From assembly GCF_021390595.1 (NCBI RefSeq), contig NZ_JAJEJR010000002.1:2046001-2110000 (forward strand): a stretch of 64,000 nt of DNA, given 5' to 3'. The position numbers were made by a program, and so were the translations under genes. The notes below the pieces were generated by a model, which worked only from the letters and a program-made list of their open reading frames with translations, was not told the origin of the DNA and searched no databases. Origin of the DNA: Paraburkholderia sp. HP33-1. Its GTDB lineage: Bacteria > Pseudomonadota > Gammaproteobacteria > Burkholderiales > Burkholderiaceae. This document shows, in pieces, positions 15,943 to 25,530 of the stretch; the stretch's first letter is position 1; every line of letters starts with the position of its first letter.

Positions 15943-18696
15943 TCATTTCTGATCACCGGAGCGGCCGGCACCGAGTGCTTCGAGCAACGGCCGGAGGGCA
16001 TCCAGTTCCGCACCGAAGCCGCTCCAGTCTCCTGCCTTTAGCCGCTCGATGGCGCGGTTATAGTGGGCAAGCGCCTCTCGCGCGCGAGCGTCCACTGTGC
16101 CTCGTTGTGGCGATGCCGTTTGCGCGGTCTCCTTGAAAAGCGCCGCAAGGGCTTCACCCAGGGTGGCCTCCATCACTACACGGTCACCGTAGGCGGCAAT
16201 CACCCGCTTCAACTCCGGCAACTGACCGGACGCCGCGCGCAAATAGAGCGGAGAAACGTAGAGGATCGAGTTCTCGATCGGCACTACCACAAGATGACCG
16301 CGAATGACGCGTGAACCCATCTGGTTCCAAAGCGAGATCTGCTGCGAGATCTCGGTATTCTGCTGAATACGTGCTTCGATCTGAAACGGCCCAAAAACCA
16401 GCTTGTCCTTGGGAAAGATATACACGATGAGCTTGCCGTACCCGGACGGATCGCAACGCGCCGCCAGCCAGGCAATCATGTTCTCCCGCTGGCTCGGCAC
16501 CATCGGCAGCATGAGGATGAACTCGGCGCGTGCATCGCCGGGGAGTCGCATGATCGTGTAATACGGCGGCATCGTGCTGGCAGCGCCCCCGTCATCCATT
16601 CCGACCAGTTCCCGCGGAAACTGCCAGAGATCCTCGCGGTTGTAGAAGACCTCCGGCGTATCCATATGATAGGCGCGGTAGAGCTGCGCCTGGATCAGGA
16701 ACAGGTCTTCGGGGTAGCGGATATGACGCCGCAGCTCCGGCGGCATCACGTCCAAGGGCTTGAACAAACCCGGGAAGATGCGCTGGTATGTGCGCAGGAG
16801 CGGATCGGCGGGATCACTGACGTAGAAATCGACCGTACCGTTGTACGCGTCGACCACGACCTTGACCGCGTTTCGGATGTAATTGGCGCCGTCGCCGAAA
16901 CCCGGCCGGGAGTAAGGAAACCACCGGCTAACGGTGTAAGCGTCCTGGATCCAGAACAGGCGCCCGTTGCTTGCGACGACGTAGGGGTCACGGTCCAGAG
17001 TCAGGAACGGTGCGATCGTACGCACGCGGTCCTGAATGTTGCGGTGAAGCAGGATCCGGCTCTGGTCCGTGATATAGCCGCTCAGCAGGATGTTCGGATC
17101 GTCGAGCTGCCAGGCAAAGAGACTGCGGCGCCCCACACTGCCGACTTTGACGCCGTCGCGCCCGCTATACGTCGTGTAGGCGTTGGCCGGCCGTGCGGGA
17201 TAGTCGAATTCCGCTACATTGCCGTTCACGATGACATAGTCCTGCCGGCCTCCACTGAAATAGAGACGTGGTTGTTGAATGGCCGGGCCGCCGTTGGAGA
17301 CGGGCGGAATATCGTGCAGATAGAAAAAGGGTAAGCCTTCGGCGGATTTCTCGGTGACTGGAGACATCACGACACCGATGCCGTGAGTAAAGATAAGGTG
17401 CAGGTTCACCCAGGTCTGGGCGTTGGGCGGAAGCATCGCCGATTCCAGTTCACGCGCCGACAGCATCACCTGCCGGTATCCGGTGTCAAGCTGATAGCGG
17501 TCGATGTCCACCGAAAAAAATTTGTAGTAAGTCCTGATCTCCTGCAACTGTGCGTAGGTATCCATCAATGGTGGCACATCCCATAGCCGGATGTTGTCGA
17601 TGGTCGCCCGATTGGCCTGCAGCGAGTCGAGCGTCAGTCCCTGCTCGGCCTCAAACGGTTTAACTTCGATCTTTGCGAGGCCGTAAGCCTGCCGCGTTAG
17701 CGCGATAGTGTGCTCGATATAAGGTGTTTCCAGTCCCAGCTCGCTCGGTTTGACATAGAAGCGCTGAAACAGCGATGGAAAGACCACAGCGAACACAAAC
17801 GAACTGCCGAAGACGAGCAGCACGAGAACGGCAGGCTGCACATAGCTCCGGCGGCGCATGTTGATCCAAAGGGCGAAGGATGAGGCCGCGGCAAGGCCGA
17901 CCAGCATCCACAGGACCGGCAACTCGACGTGGACATCGGTATAGCTGGCACCGACCACGACGCCGTTGTCGCCATAGAGCAGCAGAAAGCGGTCGAGCCA
18001 CCACGACCAGGCCATCACCGCAAAGAACAAACCGAGCAGTGCCGAACCATGAGTGATGGCGGCGGACGAGAGCGTCCGTGGTGGGCGCTCCAGCGCGATG
18101 TCACCGCGCAACCCGTAGACGGCAATTGCCACAATCGCGCTGCAGAAGACCAGCTTCAGCAGCCAGTTCTTGAGTGCGACATATGCGGGGAGCGAGAAGA
18201 GATAAAAGCCGATATCCCTCTCAAAGAGCGGATCGCGCTCGCCAACAGGCACCTGATAAATGAAACGAAGCGCGGTGTCCCAGCTCGAGACTTCGCTAGC
18301 GGCGATAAGCAGCCCAATGACGAGCGCAGCGCAGGCAATCGTGGTGCGCCAGGGAACGCGCGGCGCGATCATTTCGGACAGATCGCCGGCAACCTCGGTC
18401 GCGCGCCACGGCGCGACTGCTTCCGCTCGCAAGATATTGACGTCCCTCGCGTAACGATGCGCCAAAATCCCGGACAACCCTATCGCGCCAGCCGAGACTG
18501 CGAACACGGCGGCAAACAGCAGCGCTCTCGCGGAAAGGATGGTCCAGAAAACGCGACCATAGCCGATCGAAGCGAACCAAAGCCAGTCGACCACGATGCC
18601 GGTGATGCGTCCGACGACAATCAGAGCGGCGATGATGGCCACCGCGGTGATTGCGTAGCGTCTCAGGCGCACGCCGGACTTCGGTCCCGACCGCAT
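15943..18696 (-). CDS. UPF0182-family large membrane protein
   Basis: A 917-residue protein with about seven N-terminal helices in residues 15-330 and a long soluble domain. The soluble part contains NPFxxN-independent family landmarks such as YIEHTIALTRQAYGL, WVNLHLIFTHGIGVVMSPV and ERENMIAWLAARCDPS-like text (read here as SQRENMIAWLAARCDP). The length and order match UPF0182 proteins of proteobacteria and actinobacteria, whose function is unknown. A perfect AGGAGG precedes the ATG. The C-terminal region (ALAHYNRAIERLKAGDWSGFGAEL) resembles the family's helical tail. Confidence 0.85.
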   Translation of the reverse strand: MRSGPKSGVRLRRYAITAVAIIAALIVVGRITGIVVDWLWFASIGYGRVFWTILSARALLFAAVFAVSAGAIGLSGILAHRYARDVNILRAEAVAPWRATEVAGDLSEMIAPRVPWRTTIACAALVIGLLIAASEVSSWDTALRFIYQVPVGERDPLFERDIGFYLFSLPAYVALKNWLLKLVFCSAIVAIAVYGLRGDIALERPPRTLSSAAITHGSALLGLFFAVMAWSWWLDRFLLLYGDNGVVVGASYTDVHVELPVLWMLVGLAAASSFALWINMRRRSYVQPAVLVLLVFGSSFVFAVVFPSLFQRFYVKPSELGLETPYIEHTIALTRQAYGLAKIEVKPFEAEQGLTLDSLQANRATIDNIRLWDVPPLMDTYAQLQEIRTYYKFFSVDIDRYQLDTGYRQVMLSARELESAMLPPNAQTWVNLHLIFTHGIGVVMSPVTEKSAEGLPFFYLHDIPPVSNGGPAIQQPRLYFSGGRQDYVIVNGNVAEFDYPARPANAYTTYSGRDGVKVGSVGRRSLFAWQLDDPNILLSGYITDQSRILLHRNIQDRVRTIAPFLTLDRDPYVVASNGRLFWIQDAYTVSRWFPYSRPGFGDGANYIRNAVKVVVDAYNGTVDFYVSDPADPLLRTYQRIFPGLFKPLDVMPPELRRHIRYPEDLFLIQAQLYRAYHMDTPEVFYNREDLWQFPRELVGMDDGGAASTMPPYYTIMRLPGDARAEFILMLPMVPSQRENMIAWLAARCDPSGYGKLIVYIFPKDKLVFGPFQIEARIQQNTEISQQISLWNQMGSRVIRGHLVVVPIENSILYVSPLYLRAASGQLPELKRVIAAYGDRVVMEATLGEALAALFKETAQTASPQRGTVDARAREALAHYNRAIERLKAGDWSGFGAELDALRPLLEALGAGRSGDQK

Positions 18697-18829
18697 AGTC
18701 CCTCCTGTGCTTGCCCTCGCTCACGGCCTACTGCGATCGGATCGATCGCGCACTATCGATATTGTAGTTCTATGAGTGCACGGAACGAGAACCAGCAGGG
18801 CCGGCAAGTGCCGGCCCCGCCGGTTGCTG

Positions 18830-20485
18830 TCAGCGATCGGTCAAGCCAAGCATCTTGTCGAAGAAGACCGTCGCGAGAACCCCCGCTGCAATGCCGTTGC
18901 GCGGCGTGCCCGCGTACAGCGGGTTACCCCACGTATTCGTATTCCACGACCGCATCACATAAGGGCTCACGACGATGCTTCGCGTCACTGCGATATTGGC
19001 ATCGAGCTTAAGTGCAAGCTGGGTGCGTCCGACCGTATATCCGGTGCCGCCGGCTGCCAGGTTTTGCTGTTTCAGGAACGCCTGCTCGTTCGGCGTCAGG
19101 GTCGCCCACAGGAAACTCAACGAGTAGCTGTCGTGCGGCCGGCTGCGGAACGGCGCTTCCAGAATCAGCCCCGTGATCCCGGTTACCGCGAGCCCCGTGC
19201 TAGCGTGCGAGTCGAAGCTCGTCGTCAGGCTGCCGAACACGGAGAGCGCGGTCGGGTCACTCACCCCACTTTTGCCGCCGTCCGGCCGGTACACGACCTG
19301 CCTGCCGCCGAAATATGCACCTGACGTACCTTTGCGGGTCGCGGCCGTCAACGGATCCGTTTGCGTCGCCGTGTTGTAGTAGAACAGCGCTTCATAGCTC
19401 TTCGGATACGGGTCCGTCGCGTACGAGGTCCGATAGGTGACGTTCGCGAGCCACACGTTGCTATCCGGCACGGTATCGGTCCATTCGTAGCCGTTCGTAA
19501 ATGGAAAGGCCGGGTTCGAGCGCCACACACCAACTTGCACCGAGATGGCGGGCGTCAGGTTGTAGCGTACGCGCCCTCCCCAGTTCACATAGAGGGGTGG
19601 ATTCATTCCCGCGTTGTCCTGGAGGATCGCACTCTGGCAAGCGAACCCCGTATTGCAGACGGGTGCCGCAAAGTAAAAGTCAGGACTGCTCTTGCCGACT
19701 TCCACGTCGAGCCTGTTGTCAAACGCTTTCTGCTCCCAGGTGAAGATGCCCAGGTGAGACACCTTCGGCACGTAAGGACCGGGCTGACCAACCAGAACGT
19801 CGCCGACCTGCTTGCCCCAGCCGAGGTTCGTCGTGAAGGGCACCCAGACCTGCTGGAAGTGAATCGTCGCACCGTTGAAACCTGCGATCTTCTGCAGATC
19901 GAAGTCGCCGCCGACGGAAATGAAGGTCAGCGCTTCATGGTTTCCCGTCTGCTGGCCGACGCTCGGGTTGGTCAGGTACATCTGCGTCAGATTGAAAACC
20001 GGCGTGAAGCCCCAGTCGTTCATCTTCTTGCCAACGCCGGCCAGGATGCCCTGCCGAGGCTCAGGCGGTAGCGGTGCGTCGGCGGCGTGCGTAACGCCAA
20101 GCTGATCGGTCGACGGAATGCCCTGAGTCACTGTCGGGCGATCGGTTGACGCCTCCTTGATCGTCGCGGCGTCGTTTGCCGTCGGGCGCGAACCAGACGC
20201 AGCGGAATCCCCGGTGTTGGCAGCAACCGTGATCTTCTGCGCCCCGGCCGCATCTTTGACCTTCTGCCTGGCCTTCGTGGATTCTTTCCCGACGGCCGCG
20301 GCGTTGGGCTTCTTGGCACGCGCCGCCGGCGTCGCCACTACGGTTGGCACCGTCGCCGCTGTCGCAACCGGATTCGTCTGCGCCGCGGCCGTGCCGCTCA
20401 CCAGCATCGTCGCCAGCGCTATGCCCGAGATGCGCAGCGCAGCGGGTTGACGATGAACTAGAACCCCACACCTGCTCGTTGTCAT
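18830..20485 (-). CDS. OprB-like outer-membrane porin with long N-terminal linker
   Basis: The 551-residue protein starts at the ATG at 20485, fixed by GGAG 7 bases upstream. A signal peptide ends around VSGTAAAQ. About 100 residues of Ala/Lys/Thr-rich low complexity follow. Then comes a beta-barrel with alternating aromatic segments (WGFTPVFNLTQMYLTNP, INGYEW-like turns) and a C-terminal GVLATVFFDKMLGL. This resembles carbohydrate-selective OprB porins. It is the last of three co-oriented genes (MFS, SDR, porin) next to the catabolic operon, suggesting it admits that pathway's substrate. Confidence 0.7.
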   Translation of the reverse strand: MTTSRCGVLVHRQPAALRISGIALATMLVSGTAAAQTNPVATAATVPTVVATPAARAKKPNAAAVGKESTKARQKVKDAAGAQKITVAANTGDSAASGSRPTANDAATIKEASTDRPTVTQGIPSTDQLGVTHAADAPLPPEPRQGILAGVGKKMNDWGFTPVFNLTQMYLTNPSVGQQTGNHEALTFISVGGDFDLQKIAGFNGATIHFQQVWVPFTTNLGWGKQVGDVLVGQPGPYVPKVSHLGIFTWEQKAFDNRLDVEVGKSSPDFYFAAPVCNTGFACQSAILQDNAGMNPPLYVNWGGRVRYNLTPAISVQVGVWRSNPAFPFTNGYEWTDTVPDSNVWLANVTYRTSYATDPYPKSYEALFYYNTATQTDPLTAATRKGTSGAYFGGRQVVYRPDGGKSGVSDPTALSVFGSLTTSFDSHASTGLAVTGITGLILEAPFRSRPHDSYSLSFLWATLTPNEQAFLKQQNLAAGGTGYTVGRTQLALKLDANIAVTRSIVVSPYVMRSWNTNTWGNPLYAGTPRNGIAAGVLATVFFDKMLGLTDR

Positions 20486-20544
20486 TGTTATCTCCAGTGA
20501 TTTTTGTGGATCTATGGTTTTCAAAGGCAATACGTCGCCTGCTA

Positions 20545-20560
20545 CGCCTCTTTCGAGGCG
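20545..20560. terminator. Hairpin between SDR and porin genes
   Basis: Perfect 6-base arms (CGCCTC/GAGGCG) with a 4-base TTTC loop lie between the SDR stop and the porin start. It could be a partial terminator or an RNA-stability hairpin giving different expression of the two genes. No T-run follows. Confidence 0.35.
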
Positions 20561-20601
20561 CAGTCGTATGCATGAAGTGGGAATTGCCGGAGAACGACGC
20601 C

Positions 20602-21408
20602 CTACCAGGCCGTCGCGCCTCCGTCTATCGGGAAGTCGGCAGCGCTCACCCAGCTCGCCTCATCGGAAGCGAGAAAGAGCGCACACCAGGCGACGTCCTC
20701 GGGCTGGCCGACGCGCCTGATCATCATCTTGCCGAGCGCGCGTTCAAGGAATTCAGGTTGCGCCTGCATATGCGCACGCGTCGCCGCCGTTTCGACGAGC
20801 GCGGGCGATATGCTGTTGACCCGAATGCCGTGCGGACCGCCCTCCATCGCCAGCTGGCGCGTCATGGCAAGCACACCGCCCTTCCCCGCACAGTGCGCAA
20901 TCGCCGGCGAGCCTTCGAGGGCGACCGCTGCGTTGGCCGAGGCGAAGTTGATGACCGAACCGCCGCCGCGCCCGATCAGCACGGGCCACGCGGCCTTGCA
21001 GAGCAGGAACACAATGTCGAGTTCGCCCGTGAGCGTGCGGCGCCACTGGCTCTCATAATCCATGTCCTGCAGCCAGGCGAACGCCCCGAACGCCGCTGCG
21101 TTGACGAGGATGTCGAAGCCGCCATGCCGCGCCACTGCGTAGTCGACCAGGCGAGCGGCCCCAGCGGGGTCGGTGAGGTCACACGGATGCAGGCTATCAA
21201 GTGCAAAGCCGCGCTCGCGCGCCTCGCTGACGGTTTGTCCGGCAGCCACCCCATCGATATCGCAGCCGATCACCTGGGCGCCCTGGGCCGCAAACAGCAG
21301 GGCACAGGCTCGACCGATGCCGCTGCCGATGCCGGTTACCACAGCGACCTTGCCGCGTAGACGATCGCCTTCCTGCATGGGCAGTGCGTGCTTGAAAACA
21401 GACTTCAT
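20602..21408 (-). CDS. SDR-family protein with catalytic Tyr replaced by His
   Basis: The 268-residue classical SDR has the nucleotide motif TGIGSGIG (residues 25-32), D50 after strand 2 suggesting NAD preference, NAAA at 103-106 and Ser157. The YxxxK active-site motif reads H172-CAG-K176: the tyrosine codon position is CAC. The protein may be a sub-family with altered chemistry or an impaired enzyme. It lies 17 bp after the MFS gene on the same strand. AGAGG precedes the ATG. Confidence 0.8.
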   Translation of the reverse strand: MKSVFKHALPMQEGDRLRGKVAVVTGIGSGIGRACALLFAAQGAQVIGCDIDGVAAGQTVSEARERGFALDSLHPCDLTDPAGAARLVDYAVARHGGFDILVNAAAFGAFAWLQDMDYESQWRRTLTGELDIVFLLCKAAWPVLIGRGGGSVINFASANAAVALEGSPAIAHCAGKGGVLAMTRQLAMEGGPHGIRVNSISPALVETAATRAHMQAQPEFLERALGKMMIRRVGQPEDVAWCALFLASDEASWVSAADFPIDGGATAW

Positions 21409-21425
21409 GATGGGCCTCTAACGGA

Positions 21426-22655
21426 TCAGCCGAGTTTCAGACGGTTTCGGGTGCGCAACGATGCGACGAAGGCCACCGCGGCAAGCGCGATCAGCGCGAA
21501 GCCCCAGCCTTCGACCACCGCGAAGCGCGAGCCCCAGTAGCCGACCATCGGCATCACGAGCAACGGGCTGCAGAAGTAGCCGATGAACTGGCTCGCGGTG
21601 AAGGCGCCGGTGCCGAAGCCGCGGCGGGCGAACGGCAGCGAGCGCAATCCCCAGCTGATAACGGTCGGCAGAACCACGCCGCAGCCCGCCCCGTTGATGG
21701 CAGCGCCGAGCGTGAGCGATGCATAGTCATGCGCCGATCCCATCGTGATGAAGCCGATACCGCACAGCGCGGTGCCGATCAGCAGTTGCTGCAGGACGCC
21801 GAACCGGCTCACCAGAACCCAGCCGAACGTCGCGGTGCCCACGATGACGCCGAGACTGTTCATCGCATAGGCCATACCGATTTCATTCGGTGCATGCGTA
21901 CCGAGATCGACCAGCATGAATGACAGGTGCACCGGCACGATCATGAATACGAGGCCCACGCCAAAGGAGATGACGCAGACAAGCGCGAGAAGCCAGCCAT
22001 TGAAATCCGGCTCGTCGGCGCTCGAGCTGCTCCCTGTCAATTGCCCGTCGTGCATGCGGGTGGGGTTCCACAGGCAGAACTGCACGAGCGGCGCCAATAG
22101 CAGGGGCAAAGCATAGGCGGCGAACGGTGTGCGCCAGCCATGTTCGCCGAGCATGCCGCCCAGCAGATTGAAGGTGAACGCCGAGACCGATGCGAACGTC
22201 GTCTGCAGCGAGGCGTAACGGTCACGTTTGGCTCCGCTGAAGTAGTCGCCGATCAACGAGGTGCTGACGGTCATCACCGCCGCTTCGGCCAGACCGACAA
22301 GCGCGCGGCTCGCGAGGATCGTATAGATCGAATCGAGGTAGAGCGGCGCAGTACCTGCCAGCGCATACAGCACCAATGCGCCGACCAGCACGCGCTTGCG
22401 CCCGATCCTGTCGCTGATCGCGCCGATCACGACCGCCAACACGCCCAGCACGAGCATCGGCATCGTGACGATGACGGGTACCAGCGTTTCAATGCCGGGC
22501 ACGTTCGCGAAGTAGCGCTGTATTTCCGGCAGCACGGGGCCGATAACGGTCGGCGCGAGCGTGCCGCAGATAACGGTGCTCAGCAGAATAAAGGCATGAA
22601 AGAAATTCGCGTTGCGTGCGGGCGCCACGCCTCTCTGATCGAGGGGGACTTGCAT
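21426..22655 (-). CDS. MFS transporter
   Basis: The 409-residue protein has twelve predicted helices and the MFS loop motif GAISDRIGRKRVL at about residues 80-92. It starts MQVPLDQRG with GGAGA 8 bases upstream. It is the first gene of an MFS-SDR-porin unit next to a LysR regulator, and probably imports the substrate of the facing catabolic operon. No family-specific signature identifies the substrate. Confidence 0.85.
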   Translation of the reverse strand: MQVPLDQRGVAPARNANFFHAFILLSTVICGTLAPTVIGPVLPEIQRYFANVPGIETLVPVIVTMPMLVLGVLAVVIGAISDRIGRKRVLVGALVLYALAGTAPLYLDSIYTILASRALVGLAEAAVMTVSTSLIGDYFSGAKRDRYASLQTTFASVSAFTFNLLGGMLGEHGWRTPFAAYALPLLLAPLVQFCLWNPTRMHDGQLTGSSSSADEPDFNGWLLALVCVISFGVGLVFMIVPVHLSFMLVDLGTHAPNEIGMAYAMNSLGVIVGTATFGWVLVSRFGVLQQLLIGTALCGIGFITMGSAHDYASLTLGAAINGAGCGVVLPTVISWGLRSLPFARRGFGTGAFTASQFIGYFCSPLLVMPMVGYWGSRFAVVEGWGFALIALAAVAFVASLRTRNRLKLG

Positions 22656-22730
22656 GGGAAGTGTCTCCGGTTATTGATTTTCGTCGTCGGTACGGTCAGC
22701 CAGCGCATTACGCTGTCGACCCGGCGACAA

Positions 22731-22747
22731 CAGACTTTGTTTGTCTG
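22731..22747. promoter_or_regulatory. Inverted repeat upstream of MFS gene
   Basis: CAGAC, seven bases, GTCTG: a perfect short dyad 76 bp upstream of the MFS start, in the gap after the lysR stop. The 17-bp interrupted symmetry resembles LysR-type sites, so it is a candidate site for the adjacent regulator. Confidence 0.35.
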
Positions 22748-22845
22748 AGACGAATCATTCCGGCAGCGAACGTTCGACACAATCAGTTTGCGTCGACACG
22801 TAGATTTGATCGCATCGAACGACGAACGACTCGCGGGTACATTCG

Positions 22846-23778
22846 TTACACGAGGTTCGCGATGGTTTTGGCGTCCTGCGACTGTGCCTGTTCCCGCAGG
22901 ACGTTGCGCATCCACGCGTGCGCGGGATCGCTGTTGTTGATGGCGTGCCACTGCATGACTTCGACGAGCGGCGGAATATCCATCGGCAGCGGCAGTAGCC
23001 GCAAGGGAAGGTAATGCGCGTAGATGCGCGCAAGACGCGTATGGACCGTGGCGATGCGCATCGTGCCGATCACGAGCTGCGGCAACGTGTTGAAATTGGT
23101 CGTCGTCACCTCGATTGAACGCTTGAGGCCCAGCTTGTTGATGAACGCGCTTTCGAAACTGACGCTTCGGCTGTCGCCGAACAGGGCGGCAACGTGGCCG
23201 AGCTGTAGATATTGTTCGAGACTCAGCGTGTCGCCGACGAGTTGGTTTCCGGACCACACAACACAGCTGAAGCTGTCCTCGAATAACGCTTGCGACGGGT
23301 GCGAGGGATTGACCGATGCGCTCGGGTAAATGACGAAATCGACTTCGCCCCGATCGAGCCGCTCGGGAACGTCGTCGGACATGTTCGCGATGTGCAGCGT
23401 GATCCCGGGCGCTTCGCGCTGCAGGCGCTGCACGACGTTGATCAGCAACACCGTCGTCAGATAGTCCGAAGCGCGGATCAGGAAGTTGCGGCGCGCTTGA
23501 GCAGGGTCAAACTCGAGGCGCGTGACCACGGTGGATTGCACGCTCAGCAGGATTTCCCGCACCGGTTGCGCAAGGCTTCTGGCAAGCGGCGTCAGCTCCA
23601 TGCGGCGCCCGACCTGCATCAGCAAATCATCCCCAAAGTGCTCGCGCAGCCGTCCAAGCGCACTGCTCGTGGCCGATGCGCCGATATGCAGGCGCTCGCT
23701 CGCTCGCGTGACGCTGCGCGTGTCGAGCAATGCGTCGAGCGCAACGAGCAGATTCATGTCGAAGTGTCCCAGTCTCAT
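22846..23778 (-). CDS. LysR-family regulator, NahR/NodD/LinR-like group
   Basis: The 310-residue protein has an N-terminal helix-turn-helix (FDMNLLVALDALLDTRSVTRASERLHIGASATSSALGRLREHFGDDLL). The following VGRRMELTPLARSL is typical of the NahR/LinR branch, which often controls aromatic catabolism. The C-terminal part is a periplasmic-binding-like effector domain. It diverges from the 13-gene operon beginning at 23936, with 157 bp between starts, the standard layout for a LysR activator and its target. Confidence 0.9.
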   Translation of the reverse strand: MRLGHFDMNLLVALDALLDTRSVTRASERLHIGASATSSALGRLREHFGDDLLMQVGRRMELTPLARSLAQPVREILLSVQSTVVTRLEFDPAQARRNFLIRASDYLTTVLLINVVQRLQREAPGITLHIANMSDDVPERLDRGEVDFVIYPSASVNPSHPSQALFEDSFSCVVWSGNQLVGDTLSLEQYLQLGHVAALFGDSRSVSFESAFINKLGLKRSIEVTTTNFNTLPQLVIGTMRIATVHTRLARIYAHYLPLRLLPLPMDIPPLVEVMQWHAINNSDPAHAWMRNVLREQAQSQDAKTIANLV

Positions 23779-23935
23779 GGATCGGCACTATCCGGCAATC
23801 ATCCGATGCGATCAATGCGTAGTTCCACTAGGAATTGATGGTCTCGACAGATGCTCCACTCTAAAGTGTGACTGTGAGAAATAGAAACCGCTGCGGCCGC
23901 GCAAGGCACGGCGGAGGGTCAAGGAGACTTCAAAG
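23779..23935. promoter_or_regulatory. Divergent lysR / catabolic operon promoter region
   Basis: A 157-bp gap between divergent starts. It holds short dyads such as CACT-CTAA-AGTG near 23852-23863 and a strong AAGGAG ribosome site directly before the first operon gene. It is expected to contain LysR sites, but I cannot single out one T-N11-A box. Confidence 0.4.
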
Positions 23936-24442
23936 ATGACGCAACTCGAACCGGCCACCCTGCAAGACGCACAGGCTCCTGTAGCTGCGGCCGAACGGCA
24001 ACCGGCGGGCGCGCCGTTGCTGCCCGTGCTGCGCCCGCATCACTTCGGCATCAGCGTTCCCGACCTCGACGCCGCCGTCGCCTGGTATGAGCGCATGCTC
24101 GGTTTCAAGATCGAGACGTGCATGACCATTGACAAGATTCCAGCCCGCATCGCGTTCGTGCGCCGCGACAGCTACCGCATCGAGATTTTTGAAGTTCCCG
24201 GCGCGGCGCCGCTGCCCGACGAGCGCCGCGTGCCAAACCTCGATCTGCGCACGCATGGCAACAAGCACATGTGCTTCGAAGTGCCCGACGTGCGGGCCGC
24301 CACCGCCGCATTGCGCGCACAGGGCGCCGATATCGCCTTCGAACTGGTGGTTGACGGTAATCCGACCGCGTTCATTCGTGATGTGTGCGGCAACCTGATC
24401 GAACTGCTCGAACCATTCGCGGCCGACCGGCCAGCGCGCTGA
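23936..24442 (+). CDS. VOC-family (glyoxalase/dioxygenase fold) protein
   Basis: The 168-residue single-chain VOC protein opens its fold with RPHHFGISVPDLDAAVAWYERMLGF and has KHMCFEVPDVRAATAAL in the second half. It ends its metal-site region with DVCGNLIELLEP. The His of HHFGIS, His of KHMCFE and Glu of LIELLE are in positions expected for a metal site. Relatives are isomerases, lyases or ring-cleavage enzymes. It is the first gene of the LysR-linked operon, with AAGGAG about 9 bases upstream. Confidence 0.8.
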   Translation: MTQLEPATLQDAQAPVAAAERQPAGAPLLPVLRPHHFGISVPDLDAAVAWYERMLGFKIETCMTIDKIPARIAFVRRDSYRIEIFEVPGAAPLPDERRVPNLDLRTHGNKHMCFEVPDVRAATAALRAQGADIAFELVVDGNPTAFIRDVCGNLIELLEPFAADRPAR

Positions 24443-24501
24443 CGCGGCCGCCGGCCGCCGAAATCTCACGCACCACCGCTCATTCACGAAGGACACCCTG
24501 C

Positions 24502-25530
24502 ATGACCACCTCCACCAACCCGTTGCACGGCTGGCGAGTAGGCCGCGACGAAATCCGCATGGTCGGCCACGATCTGCTGCGCCCCGAATGTATTCTCGCC
24601 GAGCGTGACGGCACGCTGTGGACTGCCGACGCGCGCGGCGGCGTGATGCGCATTGCGCCCGACGGCACGCAGACGCTGATCGCGCAGCAGCCTGAGCACG
24701 TCCACGCGCCCGCTTCCGGCGACGCGCAGCAACTGGTGCTCGGCGGCACGCTTCCCAATGGCCTTGCATTCGATCGTGACGGCAATATCGTGATCGCGAA
24801 CTTCGGCACCGACGCGATCGAACTGATGACGCGCGACGGCGCGTCGCGCACGCTGTACGACAGCATCGACGGTGCGCCGCTCGGCAAGACCAACTTCGTG
24901 CTGACCGATTCGAAAGGCCGCATCTGGTTCACCGTGACGACACGCCAGGTGCCGTGGACGCGCTCGATCAACGAAAAGACGGCGGACGGTTACGTCGGCC
25001 TGATCGACGAACACGGCATCCGCATCGTCGCGGACGGCTTTGTCGGCACCAACGAAATCCGCCTCGATGCGAACGAGCAATGGCTGTACGTGGTCGAGAC
25101 GAACGCGCGCCGCATTTCACGGCTGCGCGTGGCCGAAGACGGCTCGCTCAGCGAGCGCGAAATTTACGGCCCGCATGATCTGGGCGGGTTCCCCGACGGC
25201 TTCGCATTCGACGCGCACGGCAACCTGTGGATCACGCTGATCCTCACGGAGAAGCTGATCGCGCTGACGCCGGATGGCGAAGTGTGGACCTTGCTCGACG
25301 ACGGCAACCCCGAGGCACTCGCGCGCTACGAGCAACACTACCAGCAAGGCACCACGACGCCGGAACTGATGGGCGCCTGCCGCGGCACGCTTGCGCCGAT
25401 GATGGCGAGCATTACGTTCGGTGGCGACGATCTGCGCACCGTGTATCTCGGCAGCCTTGGGGGCACGGCGCTCGCGAGCTTCCGCTCGCCCGTGCCGGGG
25501 CTCGCACTTCCTCACTGGAGCACCCAATGA
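24502..25530 (+). CDS. SMP-30/gluconolactonase-like lactonase
   Basis: A 342-residue six-bladed beta-propeller of the SGL/SMP-30 family. It has the Glu of LLRPECIL, the Asn of LGKTNFVLTD and the Asp of GGFPDGFAFD at the metal-ligand positions of this fold. It presumably opens a lactone intermediate. The ATG at 24502 is chosen over earlier in-frame codons because the family fold begins just after it. Its TGA overlaps the start of the next gene (ATGA). Confidence 0.82.
   Translation: MTTSTNPLHGWRVGRDEIRMVGHDLLRPECILAERDGTLWTADARGGVMRIAPDGTQTLIAQQPEHVHAPASGDAQQLVLGGTLPNGLAFDRDGNIVIANFGTDAIELMTRDGASRTLYDSIDGAPLGKTNFVLTDSKGRIWFTVTTRQVPWTRSINEKTADGYVGLIDEHGIRIVADGFVGTNEIRLDANEQWLYVVETNARRISRLRVAEDGSLSEREIYGPHDLGGFPDGFAFDAHGNLWITLILTEKLIALTPDGEVWTLLDDGNPEALARYEQHYQQGTTTPELMGACRGTLAPMMASITFGGDDLRTVYLGSLGGTALASFRSPVPGLALPHWSTQ

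Noticed and set aside
17929..19011. 360-codon plus-strand open frame
   Set aside because: Antisense to UPF0182 and the porin; runs across two real genes and has no domain.
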